NCBI GenBank assembly: GCA_014218235.1
Contig: CM024756.1
Location: 71,112,152 to 71,176,151 of the forward strand
Direction of reading: 5' to 3'
Origin: Colocasia esculenta
Taxonomy: Eukaryota > Streptophyta > Magnoliopsida > Alismatales > Araceae
Length of the DNA: 64,000 nucleotides
Shown piece by piece: positions 1 through 10,110 of this stretch (its first letter is position 1; every line of letters begins with the position of its first letter). The notes below the pieces were generated by a model. It made no database searches. It was not told the DNA's origin and saw only the letters and a program-made list of their open reading frames with translations. The translations under genes were made by a program, and so were the position numbers.

Positions 1-834
1 TATCAAAGCTTCCATCTTCATTCAGGACATCAATTTTGGAGGGGAAGTCAGCTTCGACATCAACAAGAACACTTACCCGAGCGAAGTGTAGCCTCTTCCT
101 GCTAGCAGTAAGTGAGTCCATATGGAGCGGCCGACCCAGAATGCTTGCAAGTTTGCTAAGACCCTTGGCAGTCCACCATCGAAGAGGCAACCCCGGGAAC
201 TTAACCCATATTGGCATACTACTCAGCGACTCCTTCTCCATCTGTAGCTCTGGCGTCCATCTCCGGAGTACCAACGGATGTCCTCGGATACTCCAAAAAC
301 CATCTAGAACTCTCTGAAGATCCTCCTCCTGATTGAAGACAACCAAGAAGAATCCTCTTCTCGCATTAATAGCTCCAAGTCCCCCTTCGGTTTCCAAACA
401 TTAAGAATGAACGCTCGAAGAGCATGGTAGAGAGGACGAAGACCAATACAATAACCCATTAGAGCAAATCGCCAAGTTTCCTGAAGTTCCTTTGCATCCT
501 CCTCATCAAACACAGCAACCTTCTTGTCATCAAGAAGAGTCGGCTCAATGAACTCAAGAGATGAGGCCGACTCAGGAACTCCCCCTGCAGCACCAAAAAG
601 AGAGGACCAAGGCCTACGAACCTGGGAAACCCTGGAAGACGATCTCCTTGACTTCAGATGAAGACCAGGTCGCTGCAACAGCCGACCCCTGGATGGAGAG
701 CAATCCACCATCGCCATTAGAACAGCAAGACAACCAAAACTGCTGAAGAAGAACTGAGTAGACCCCGGGAGGAGAAGTTCCAGCCGGTGGCAGCCCTCAA
801 GAGAGAAGATCTCCCACTCAGGAAGAGCTCTCAA
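1..834 (-). pseudogene. LINE A ORF1 (DUF4283), frameshifted, partial
   Basis: This is the N-terminal part of a plant LINE ORF1, a nucleic-acid-binding protein that packages the LINE RNA. After a Ser/Arg-rich segment (SRRSSSRVSQVRRPWSSLFGA) comes a DUF4283 domain with MGYCIGLRPLYHALRAF, matching LINE G and typical of beta copies. The frame breaks near 345, and the continuation to position 1 is in another frame (GFWSIRGHPLVLRRW and later RPLHMDSLTASRKRLHFAR). The zinc knuckle is outside the window. The start is uncertain: 834 is the longest frame, but a Met near 714 is equally plausible. It is a non-functional fragment as it stands. Confidence 0.75.
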
Positions 835-933
835 GGGCAGTGTGTCCTTCCACAGCGCAGGAGAGGAGCCCCACCTCCGCCAGGAGGGCGGGAGGGGGGG
901 AGCAGCAGAGCTTGCTCGCCTTTCCTCAGAGCT

Positions 934-962
934 TCTCTCTCTAGAAAAAAACTAGAGAGAGA
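934..962 (-). other. 5'-terminal CT/AG hairpin of LINE A
   Basis: The arms CTCTCTCTAG (935-944) and CTAGAGAGAG (952-961) are perfectly complementary around a 7-nt A/T loop. Related hairpins open LINEs N and Y, each followed by AAGCTCTG. Confidence 0.7.
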
Positions 963-970
963 GAGCCGCC

Positions 971-2100
971 GAGAGTTGTGGTATGACCCTTGGATTCCCC
1001 TTTTGCAGATTCCTTTCTACGTATGATGCGATCAGATGGGGCAAGTGAGGATGGTAGGGTATCAGAGTTGCCCTCCATGTCCTCCTTCTCTCCAAGGCCG
1101 AGTATCTGTTGAGCACTTCAATGGCGGATGCAGCTGCACCAACCGGTTGAGGAGGTGACACAACATCCACCATGTTCGAATTCTTATCATGCTTATCTCG
1201 AACAGTCTCACTTCCATCGATCACCACATCTTGAGACTCAACAGCAAATGATGGATCTTTGCTCTTCGGCCTCCAAACCTTCAACGACTTAGCAGCTGCA
1301 TGCTCCAGGCGGCATTCACCATTGCCATGGCCAAATGATTTGCAGGCTTCACAAACCGCTGGCTTCCAATCATAATGGACAGGAATAATATCAATAGAGC
1401 CATCAGAATCCATTACTTTCAGATCAGAGGGAAAGAGGAATCAACGTCCATCAAGATGCAGACACGAGCAAACAATAGTCTTTTTCTAGAAGCCGTCAGC
1501 CCATCCATGTGGAGAGGTCGCCCCAACAGACTAGCTATCTTACTCAATCTCTGACTGTCCACCATTTGAGAGGTAGGCCAGGAATCTTACCCAGACAGGT
1601 ATAGAAGTGAGCGATTCCTTTTCCATCTGTAAATGAGTGCTCCACCGACGAAGAACCAAGGGATGACCCTTAATACACCAGAACCCATCTAACACCTTCT
1701 GTAATCTTCTTCTTGGTTAAAGATAACAAGAAAGAATCCTCCCTCACGCATCAGGAGTTCCACCTCCCCCTTAGGCTTCCAGATATTAAGAATAAAGTGA
1801 CGAAGGGCAGAGTAGATAGGCTTCATACCGATGCAATAACCCATGATGGCTAGACGCCATTTCTCCTGCAGTTCCTTCGCATCTTCTCCTTCAAACACAG
1901 CAATCTTCTGATCAAGCATAGAGACTGGTTCAATGAACTGCAAGTCGCCCTCTTTGATCCCATCGCCATCACCCGAGTGAGCTCCAAACAGAGAAGACCA
2001 AGGACGCCTGGACTGAGAGACTCTAGAACGAGATCTACTGGATCGGCTGGATGCTCCACGATCCATAGGACGACCCCTAAAGGAAGAGGAAATTGAATTT
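971..2100 (-). pseudogene. LINE B (beta) ORF1 fragment, DUF4283 and zinc knuckle
   Basis: This is a minus-strand LINE ORF1 from a 5'-truncated copy inserted in LINE C. Reading from 2100 leftwards there is an Arg/Ser-rich segment, a DUF4283 domain (MGYCIGMKPIYSALRHF), a frameshift near 1700, and the second half of DUF4283. A CCHC knuckle, CEACKSFGHGNGEC (CX2CX4HX4C), lies near 1310-1350. The C-terminal tail (GNSDTLPSS and beyond) runs to about 975, where LINE A begins. ORF2 of B is not in the window. The 2100 boundary is where the reading frame of the host (HDNGKFN) ends, and is good to about 10 bp. Confidence 0.7.
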
Positions 2101-3296
2101 TCCATTGTCATGAACCCATCTTATTCTATCAAATCTGTTGTGAACAATTGGAATTGCAGTAATTTGGGGCCAAAGGTTAAACATTTCAGTAGATATTGGA
2201 TGAGGAAGACTCCATTTATGATTCTGAATGAAGGAAGAAACCGTCAAGTCTTTAGGGGCACCCAAATCAAATCTTATTCTGTCGCCATACATCTGAAAAA
2301 TACTCTTTCCATTAACCCAAGGATCATACCACATGTTAATGGATTCCCCATTAGAGATATCATAAGTGATGTGATTGAGGAGCCAACTTCTTGCCTTTAA
2401 AATTCCTTTTATTGCAGCAGAGTAATGAGCTTTAATATCAATATTCCAAATGGATTTGCTATGCAAATATTTACCTTTGACCCAATCAGCCCAAAGGGAG
2501 TTGGTTCCTTGAATGAGATCCCAAAGGTGTTTCATCATGCAAGACTTATTCCATTCAGTGATGCTTCTGAGATTTAGACCTCCTTCATCTTTAGGCTTAC
2601 AGAGTGTGACCATTTAACCATGTGCAATGAATTCGTTTCCCCTGTTCCACTCCAGAAAAACTTGCAAAGCATTGATCAATTTCATGAGTGCATCCAGCAG
2701 GTAAAGAAATGCATTAGACCAGTATAAGGCATATGAATGCAACACTGAACGAATTAACTCAAGTCTACCACTTTTTGATAGTAGACGGGTTTTCCAAGAA
2801 TTCAATCTTCGCTGGATTTTCTCTTTGATTGGCTGACAATATTTGTTCTTCATACCACTAGTGAATAAAGGCAATCCCAATAGGGAACCGGGAGGGATCC
2901 CTCAGCCACTTGAAGTGTATTTGAAATAGCTTCTTTATTGCTGATAGCATTGCCCACATAAGCTTACTCTTGGAACTATTCAGGTGCAAACTAGACATGT
3001 TGCCAAATTGTTTCAGAATTTCAGCCAACTTATTGACAGAAGGAAGATCATTTTGCAAGAAGATAAGCAGATCATCAGCAAAAATAGTGTGAGATACATG
3101 ACATTGACCAGCAATAGGAACTTTCAAAGTACCCTCAATGACTGATTTTTCCAGTAAACAAGTCATCCTTCCATGGCAATTGTGAAAAGGTAAGGGGACA
3201 AGGGATCCCCTTGCCTAATACCATTTTTGCTGCTAAAAAAACCCAGAGGAGAACCATGAAAAGAATGGAGATTTAGGAGTATCAATGCAACTCTTT
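2101..3296 (-). pseudogene. LINE C ORF2, RT second half to linker
   Basis: This is the C-terminal half of an ORF2 reverse transcriptase. In translation order it shows NGIRQGDPLSPYLF next to the D insertion, then the catalytic FADD box (HTIFADDLLIF, near 3085), then the post-RT segment CKPKDEGGLNLRS and WYDPWVNGKSIFQMYGDRIR. The frame changes at about 2614, 2870 and 3165, so it is not translatable as one protein. It ends at HDNGKFN where LINE B inserted. The missing zf-RVT part should lie left of the window. The sequence pairs with the piece at 4747-5574. Confidence 0.75.
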
Positions 3297-3479
3297 TTTT
3301 CGGTAAGTAATAAATGGTATAATAATGAATAATTACAGGTCCTTTGGTCATACAAGTCATGACCAGAGATACAAGACTAGATGAGTTCAAGAGAGTGCAC
3401 CCCTACCCAAAGGGGAGGAATGTTCTCACTCCACCAAACTACAATCTAGTAAAACAAAGCTGAAAACTTCAATAAAGCT

Positions 3480-3513
3480 ATTCCATGACTACACAATCCG
3501 TAGACTATGGAAT
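3480..3513 (-). other. 3' UTR bulged hairpin, LINE D
   Basis: The lower arms ATTCCAT/ATGGAAT and upper arms GTCTAC/GTAGTC enclose loop GGATTGT with one bulged A. It is identical to the hairpin in M. Confidence 0.7.
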
Positions 3514-3587
3514 AAGGAGATACATAGCAAAGTTTTCACCCAAATCCTTTTAAGCTCCATGCTGGAAAATGGTATAAGACTACCCAT

Positions 3588-4393
3588 ATTAGTATGTGGT
3601 ATGATCCTTGGTTACTTGGAAAGAGTATTTTCAAACTTATGGAGATAGCATTCGGTATGATCTGGGGCTGATAGAGATTCCAAACTCTGCCATTTCATTC
3701 ATTCTAACATCTGGAATCTCCCTCCCCAACTTCTCATGAAATGATCTCGGTTTGGCCTTCCATTATTACTACTATTTCATGGAGGGCATATGGATGGCAT
3801 TAGATGGAAACACAACAGAGGAAAGTTCACTATATCTTCAGCATGGAATGAAATCAGAGAGAGGAACAATGAGGATTTGAAATTCATATGGATCTGGGGA
3901 AAGCCTGGAGCGCAGAAATTCAATCTTTGTCTCTGGCAAGCTTCATTGGAAAAACTGCCTACCCAAGATCAAATGAAGAAGAAAGGAATCCAGATGCCTA
4001 CCCAATGCATTCTTTGCAGGAACCATGAAGAAAACAACAATCACATATTCTTCAAATGCCGGTATAGCATTGGATATGGAAGCAATGATCAATCGTTTTC
4101 AGTTTGGAAGACCTCCAGAAGATACTCTTGAAAAGGAAATGAAGGTTTTAGCTCAGAATTTCCCTTCAATGAATATGGCTTGGAAGCTTGCTCAACTTGC
4201 TCTCAAGACTACTATTTGGTGGATATGGCGTGAAAGATGCTTGAGGACTTTTGAAGGAAAAGAAAGAACTAAAATGCAGCTGCTTATTATTATCCTCATG
4301 GACATAAAAATCTGCATGGAAGCTTTGAAGTTCAAATCGCCTACACAAAGGGAGTTAGAAATTCTCAAGAGATTCAACATTTCAATCTTGTAA
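3588..4393 (+). pseudogene. LINE E ORF2 C-terminus (zf-RVT), frameshifted
   Basis: This is the C-terminal part of an alpha ORF2. It begins at WYDPWLLGKSIF, continues through KFTISSAWNEIRERNNED and FNLCLWQASLEKLPTQD, and reaches the zf-RVT finger CILCRNHEENNNHIFFKC (CX2C...HX5C). It ends at KSPTQRELEILKRFNISIL, with the stop at 4391-4393. Small indels near 3640-3790 and 4070 break the frame relative to LINE O, which reads YSNWIWKQMINRFQFG where E reads out of frame. It has no RT and cannot be active. Confidence 0.8.
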
Positions 4394-4427
4394 TCTTTTT
4401 TCTTCTAGCATTGCTTTAGTCTTGTTA

Positions 4428-4461
4428 GTCTCATAGTCCACAACTTGTGTGGTCATGAGAC
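4428..4461 (+). other. 3' UTR bulged hairpin, LINE E
   Basis: The lower arms are GTCTCAT/ATGAGAC with a bulged A, and the upper arms are GTCCAC/GTGGTC with loop AACTTGT. The T-T mismatch typical of alpha copies is present. A second hairpin, CCACCTC-CCT-GAGGTGG, follows at 4509-4525. Confidence 0.7.
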
Positions 4462-4746
4462 CTCTATCCAGGAAATACTAAGGTTGAGGGCGGTGGAGTG
4501 AGAACATTCCACCTCCCTGAGGTGGGGTGCACTCTCCTGCACTCCATTAGTATGTTCCTTCTATGCTCCACTCTCTTTTGGACATAGACTTTGTACTTTA
4601 TTTCCTCTTTTAATTCATTTTTCCTTACTTACCAAAAAAAAAAAAAAAGAACCTGAAAGGTTAGTAGAAGGAGTCCAAGCAGAGTATTGCAAAGTAGAAT
4701 CATAAATTAAATCAAAACCTACTAGAACGTATCAATGCAACTCTTT

Positions 4747-5574
4747 ATCCATCTTATCCAAAACTCTGGAAAATTCATACTTTTCATCATGCTATAAATG
4801 AATTCTCTATTTACAGAGTCAAAAGCCTTCCTGAGATCAGCTTAAAACAAAGTTGTTACCTTTTGTTTGGAGTGCAAATCTACCAAGTCATTTGCCAAGA
4901 GAACATTGTGGTGTATTCCTCGACCTCTTATAAAGCAGCTTGATTTGGGCTGATGATTCTGTCCATAACCTTCTGAAGTCTATCAGCAAGCACCTTGGAT
5001 ATTATTTATAGGTGAAGTTGCATAAAGAAATGGGCCTATAGTTTTCCATGCAATCAGCTCCTTCAGATTTAGGGATTAGAGAGATAAAGGTGCAATTCAA
5101 ATTTCTGAACATTCTACCCCGTGAAAAAGAAATCATGGCAAGCATTAATCACATCCCTTCCGATAATTTCCCAAGTACATTGAAAAACTCAGCAGTAAAG
5201 CCATCTGGACCAGGGCTTTTGTTTTTTGGTGCCTTCAAAACAATGTTTGTGATTTCCTCATCAGTAATTTGGGCTGAAAGAATATTGATATCCTCCTGGT
5301 TTAACTTGCTCCTAGCTTCCAAATGCAAATCATCCTTTTGGTTAACCTGATTCAAAAGAGAAGTATAGAAAGCGAGAGTGTGATCCTTGACTTCATCAAT
5401 TTCATGAATCATATTACCTCTGTTATCCCTGCACTTACGGATTGTGTTCTTGGATTCCTGGCAGCTATGGTGGCATAAAAGAATTTGTATTGGAATCTCC
5501 CAGAGTCAGCCAATTTTCCCTTGATTTTGTTTAAGTAAACTTTCCTCATTCTCAATTGCCTTGAAATAAGCATA
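4747..5574 (-). pseudogene. LINE C ORF2, RT first half
   Basis: This is the upstream part of the C reverse transcriptase, separated from 2101-3296 by LINE D. It shows KAFDSVN (about 4810-4830), the RT entry motif KNKSPGPDGFTAEFF (about 5190-5230), the linker SLLNQVNQKDDLHLE, and a degraded KFFYATIAARNPRT. Frames shift near 5160 and 5410. The sequence ends near 5574 (YFKAIENEESL in one frame), which is the truncated 5' end of C. The adjoining sequence to the right is 3' UTR of F. Confidence 0.75.
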
Positions 5575-5660
5575 GACTCCTTTGGAGGACAGGAGAGTGC
5601 ACCCTTTTCAAAGAAAAGGAATGTTCTCACTCCACCGTCCTCAACAAAAGGATGTCTCCT

Positions 5661-5692
5661 ATTCATGACCACACAAGCTGTGGACTATGAAT
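5661..5692 (-). other. 3' UTR bulged hairpin, LINE F
   Basis: The arms are ATTCAT/ATGAAT with a bulged A, and GTCCAC/GTGGTC around loop AGCTTGT. A second hairpin at 5603-5619 has arms CCTTTTC/GAAAAGG, which differ from other alpha copies but still pair. Confidence 0.7.
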
Positions 5693-5734
5693 GCAAAACT
5701 GAAAAAAATGATCAACTAAAACCCGGCAATGTTG

Positions 5735-6228
5735 AATCTCTCAAGATTCCCTTGTCTCTTTGAGAGTGAGCTCGGATAGTAAAACTTTCCATGCAAATCT
5801 TAATGTCTTGGAGGATACTTATGAGCACTTGCATGTTGGATCGGTCCTTAGCATCATAAATTCTTTTGCATCTTTCTCTCCAAATCCACCATATAGTTGT
5901 CTTCAAAGCTAGTTGGGCAAGGGACCATATTGTATTATGAGTGGGAAAATTAGCTTTCAGCCTGTCAATTTCCTCTCTTAAGCTATGTTCGGGAGGTCTT
6001 CCAAGATCAAACCGACGAAGGATCTGTTTCCAAATCCAATTGCTATAGACACAAGTAAAAAATAGATGGTCATGATCTTCCTCATTCTTCCTGCAAAGAA
6101 CACATTGATTAGCTAAATGGTAACCCTTCATTTTCAGATTGCTTTGTGTTGGAGTTTTTGCAGATCCGCTTGCCAAATGCATATGTTGAATTTCCGCGCC
6201 CTTGGCTTCCCCAAATCCAGTGGTAGTT
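5735..6228 (-). pseudogene. LINE F ORF2 C-terminus (zf-RVT)
   Basis: This is the last part of the F ORF2. It starts at the G insertion with WIWGKPRARKFN, runs through the finger CVLCRKNEEDHDHLFFTC, and continues to LAQLALKTTIWWIWRERCKRI and ILQDIKICMES. The end (SQRDKGILRDSTLPGFS) is shifted relative to the usual REK.IL.RFN. Frame is lost around 6180. The upstream part continues at 11551-11616 and 12150 onward once G and H are removed. It is a pseudogene piece. Confidence 0.75.
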
Positions 6229-6301
6229 TTTTTTTTTTTTTTGGTAGGTAATACCGGAATTTATGTTAAATATGGAAAATGTTGGAATATTTACAATGAA
6301 T

Positions 6302-6337
6302 GTTCCATGCTATCACAGGTCGATAGCTATAGGAAAC
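6302..6337 (-). other. 3' UTR bulged hairpin, LINE G
   Basis: The upper arms GCTATC/GATAGC enclose loop GACCTGT with a bulged A. The lower arms pair imperfectly. Confidence 0.6.
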
Positions 6338-6375
6338 AAGAGCATACCCGTGGAAGCCCAAAGAACACATGGAAT

Positions 6376-9300
6376 TCATGACCTACAAATATTGAAGTTG
6401 GTAAGAATTCTGCAAGTTGAAGTACTGGGAAACTTCGCCTTGATGTGAGACTCAGTGATATTCCGAACATCCGATAAAATAGAGAGGAGGACTTGCATGG
6501 TACTTCGGTTTTTTGATTCAAAAATCCGCATGCATCTCTCTTTCCATATCCACCACAAAGCAACTCTAAAGGTAACAAAAGCAACAATCCTCCCTTCATC
6601 CCGAACCTTGAACTTAGTTAAGAATCTTTCACACTCAGCTATAGTAGAGTCTTTTAGCATGCGATGGATAGTTAATCTGTGCAGAAGTTGTTTCCAAATC
6701 CAAGCGCTATAGGTGCATTTGAAGTATAGATGATTTATATCCTCCTCTTGTTGCTGACACAAAACACAGATATTGGGACCTTGCAAACCACGCCTTTGAA
6801 GAGCATCAAAGGTAGGTACCCCCTTCATCAAGATCTGCCAGGTATGAAGGGAGTACTTTTGGCTTGTAGGTCTCTCCCAGACAATAGCAAACCAATGAAC
6901 TTTGGGGTATATGGTTCTCTTCAAATCATAAATGTTCTTGTTGCTAATGTTACCTTTATTATGCTTCCACATTATGGCGTCACCTTCATTTGCAGAAATT
7001 GGGATAGCATAGATCATGGGCCAAAGATCAAGCATCTTAGAAGATGTTGGATGAGGGAGACTCCACCTCCCATTTTGAATAATGCAGCTGACAGTAGTAG
7101 ATAGAGGCAGTCCAATACGTGTAAAATATCACGGCTATGGCAAGGCTCGAACCCTTGACCTCCTGATGTTGAACACTGAGCTCTAAGCCACTACGTTGAG
7201 TTCCTCGTTATCAAAAAAAAAAAAAAAAGATAGAGGCAGTCCAAGCAATCTCCTAATGTCCTGACCGCCAAGGGAATGAAGGATTCTCCATGAATCCATG
7301 GGTCTTGCCATAAGTTGATTTTTGTACCATTGCCAACTCTATAGTTCACATGAGGCCTAATCCAGTCCCGGGCCTGCAGCATACCCTTCCATGCATGAGA
7401 ATGATACGAATGGGCTTGCACCTCCCAAATGGATGCCTTCTTGAGATATCTGTTTGTCACCCATGTATTCCATAATGAATCATGCTGATTGAGAAGCCTC
7501 CAGAATTGCATGGTAAGAGTACTTGATTCCAGTCAACCAGCCTCCTTATCCCCAGACCTCCCTCATGTTTTGGTCTACAAACAAAATCCCACTTCACTAG
7601 ATGGAACGGCTTGTAATCTCCTGAGGAATGCCAGAAGAAGTTTCTGAGTAGCCGCTCCACTTCTCCAATCAATCCTTTAGGAAGAATGTATGAGACCGCC
7701 CAGTAGATAGAGTAGGAAAGAAGAACGGATCTGATCAGCTCCAGCCTGCCAGCTTTAGAAAGTAAGCGGGATTTCCATGATGCTATTCTTTTAGTGATTT
7801 TTTCCAGAATTGGAGCACAATGATTGCTGGTCATTCTCGTAGAGAATAATGGAAGTCCCAAGTATGTGGACGGCAAGAACCCCTCTTGAACCTTCAAAGC
7901 ATCAAGGAAAGATCTCTTAGCATGTACCTTTTCACCAATGAAGACTTTGCTCTTGTCCGAGTTAATTGCAACCAGAATAGGTATAGAAGTCTTCAAGAAT
8001 TTGTGAAATGCACCTTGCTGTAGAGAGGTTAGGTTTCATGAAAAGCAGTAGATCATCTGCAAAACCAAGTGTGACAATCTTGTATCTCCATAACCTGGAA
8101 CATGCAACACTCCTGACGGATTTTCTGCTCAATCATGATAGATAGCCCTTCCATGCAACACAAAAAAGGTAAGGAGAAAGTGGATCTCCTTGCCGAATAC
8201 CATTAGCAGAATGAAAGAAGCCAGTCAGGCTCCCATTAAGAAGCATCGAAAAAGAGGCTGAATTAGTGAGAACATCTATCCATTGAACCCACTGCTCAGT
8301 AAATCCCATCTTTCTCAGAATAAGAAGAATGAAGTTGCGATTTACAGTGTCAAAAGCTTTTCTCAGATCAACCTTCATGCATATAAGTTGCCCCTATGTT
8401 TGGAGTGGATATCTCTCACAAGATCATTGGCTAGGAGAATGCTGTCTTGGATTCTACGGCCTTTTATGAAAGCTGACTGGTTTTTGCTGATGAGAAAAGG
8501 CATAAACTCTTGCATTCGATTGGCAAGGAGTTTAGTGAAGATCTTGTAAACAAAGTTACATAGTGAAATGGGACGGAACTGATCAAAAGAATCCACATTA
8601 TCACCTTTAGGATGAGAGAGATGAACGTATGATTTACCTGGCGAAGCCATCTTCCTCCAGAAAAGAAATACTGGACTGCCGCAATCACATCATTACCCAC
8701 AATATTCCAAGTTGCTTGATAAAAATCAGCAGAAAATCCATCAGGCCCTGGACTTTTGTTCTTAGGAGCAGACATGATAACTCTGTAATTTCTGTGTCTG
8801 TGAACTTCCTCATGAGTTTGTTTCTATCAGCCTCAGTAAGAACCGAAGTAGCATGGATATCAGGTCTTCATAGTCTTGCTGTTGGTTCAAAAGTTTAGTG
8901 TAAAATTGAAGAGCATGCTCCTTGATCTTGTGCACATCATCAGTAAAAGTCCCATCAGGCAATTTACATTTCCGAACTGTATTGATCATTCTCCTACCTT
9001 TAATACTAGCATAGAAAAATCTAGTATTATCATCATTCTGAGTTAACCAGTGTTGCTTGGCACGTTGTGTGGCATAAGATGATTCCATGCGTAAGGATTG
9101 AAGTAATCTTCTCGAGCTTGATTTTCTTTGTTAGCATAATCTTCATTCTTAGGGTCACTATCTAAATTTTCTTGAGCCATGTGAAGAGTCTTAGCTGCAT
9201 TTTCTACCTTATGACTGATTTCTCCAAATTCCACCCGATTCCAAATTTTCAGAGCAGCCTTAACTGCTCGAAGTTTGTGACATAGAACAAAAAGTGAAGT

Positions 9301-10107
9301 TCCTTCATTTGGGTTTGCCAAGCCTTCTCAACAGTAGGAAGAAAGTGTCATGCTGCGCCCACATAGAAAAATATTTAAATGGTTTTGGCCCTCCTGCTAG
9401 AGACTCTTCAGAGAAAATAGTGAGATGAGCATGATCCGAGTGCATTTTATCCCCATAGGCTAGATAACTGTCTGGGAATCTATCCAGCCATTGTTGATTG
9501 ATCAAAGCTCGGTCAAGTCTGCATGCAATTCTTCTTGCTCCAACTGAGCGGTTACTCCAAGACATGGTGCTTCCGATACACTTCAGGTCCAACAAAGAAG
9601 ATTGATCAATACAGTCGTTAAAGTCCCTAAGAAGAGAAAAGTTAGCCTCCTGCCACCACATTTTCTTCCGGAAATCTAACACTGTTGTAGTCACCCACAA
9701 GAATCCAAGGCCCGAAGTAGTAGTAGAAATAGTTAGGATATCCTGCCAAGCATTCTCCTTTCATGGTTAAGATTTGATCCATACACAGCAGATAAATGAA
9801 AAACCTGATGAGAAGCGGTAACCATGCAATCCAGATGAATAATCTGATCTGTAACTTTCACACACTTCATTTGAATAGCAGTTTCATTCCAAAGAACCCA
9901 AATTCGGCCTGCAGGGTGCTCACTATAATTATGAATCAGGTTGAGATGAGGAGCAATACTTAGTCTTCTACTAACCAACTTATCCAATTTAACTTTAGTT
10001 TCCAGGAGAACAATAATGTGCGCATTTGAACTGATGATGGAGCGCTTCACACTCATTCTATTCACAACTTTATTGAGACCACGAACATTCCATGATATTA
10101 TCTTCAT
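6376..10107 (-). pseudogene. LINE G ORF2 (EN-RT-zf-RVT), many frameshifts
   Basis: This is a full-length ORF2 reading from ATG at 10107 (MKIISWNVRGLN). The endonuclease carries SWNVRG, LLETKVKLD, a damaged GDFN region, and SDHAHLTIFSEESL. The RT carries KNKSPGPDGFSADFY (about 8740), KAFDTVN and NGIRQGDPLSPYLF (about 8190); the FADD region near 8050 is shifted. Then follow the CRPKHEGGLGIRRL segment, the SINE-like insert at 7116-7227, and zf-RVT CVLCQQQEEDINHLYFKC. It ends near 6376. At least eight frame changes make it inactive. The ATG lies 3 nt after the ORF1 stop (10111-10113). Confidence 0.8.
7116..7227 (+). mobile_element. SINE-like insert with antisense tRNA-like body
   Basis: This 112-bp insert has a 3' A-run of about 15 nt (7213-7228) and a 17-bp TSD, AGATAGAGGCAGTCCAA, at 7099-7115 and 7228-7244. 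LINE V, a close relative of G, has the uninterrupted site near 47250. The minus strand contains a tRNA-like T-arm with box-B-like GGTTCGAGCC (rc of 7145-7154) and TAGTGGCTTAGAGCTC resembling a D-arm. The tRNA-like strand is therefore opposite to the strand ending in poly(A), which is unusual for a SINE. Mobilisation by a LINE is inferred from the tail and TSD. Confidence 0.7.
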
Positions 10108-10110
10108 AAT

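Larger units (their letters stand above)
1..970 (-). mobile_element. LINE A (beta), 5' part; continues off left edge
   Basis: This is the 5' end of an L1-type LINE on the minus strand. Its 5' terminus lies near 970 at a CT-rich hairpin, followed by a GC-rich 5' UTR and the start of ORF1. The rest of ORF1 and all of ORF2 lie beyond the left edge. It abuts ORF1 sequence of LINE B, so A probably inserted into B. No TSD can be checked because the other end is outside the window. Confidence 0.8.
3588..4648 (+). mobile_element. LINE E (alpha), 5'-truncated
   Basis: This plus-strand LINE tail contains the end of ORF2, the 3' UTR and a poly(A) at about 4634-4648. It is nearly identical to the 3' end of LINE O (29102-30163); the last 260 bp differ at about one position. 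There is no clear TSD. Instead, D lacks about 23 bp at the junction, which suggests a target-site deletion. Confidence 0.85.
3297..4728 (-). mobile_element. LINE D: 3'-UTR-only alpha copy, split by E
   Basis: This is a severely 5'-truncated minus-strand LINE that starts with poly(T) and CGGTAAGTAA at 3297 and contains only 3' UTR. It closely resembles the 3' UTR of LINE M (about 25850-26252), read in reverse. A perfect 18-bp TSD flanks it. It contains the 3' hairpin (3480-3513) and the second hairpin (about 3398-3415). LINE E interrupts it at 3588-4648, where about 23 bp of D relative to M are missing. Confidence 0.85.
2101..5574 (-). mobile_element. LINE C (alpha), 5'-truncated, split by D
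   Basis: This minus-strand LINE lies in the 3' UTR of F. Its truncated 5' end is at about 5574 and its 3' end is outside the window beyond B and A. It is split by LINE D, which is flanked by an 18-bp duplication GTATCAATGCAACTCTTT at 3279-3296 and 4729-4746. Only ORF2 sequence from the RT onwards is present. Confidence 0.75.

Noticed and set aside
36..317. Plus-strand ORF opposite LINE A ORF1
   Set aside because: It is a shadow of the DUF4283 coding strand and has no recognisable domain.
966..1026. Plus-strand LWYDPWIPLLQIPF resembling the ORF2 WYDPWI motif
   Set aside because: The minus-strand ORF1 of LINE B continues through this interval in a sensible frame, and similarity ends after six residues. 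I treat it as chance.
7140..7212. Functional tRNA gene
   Set aside because: The acceptor and anticodon stems do not form well and the unit is flanked by TSDs with an A-tail, so it is a retroposed relic.
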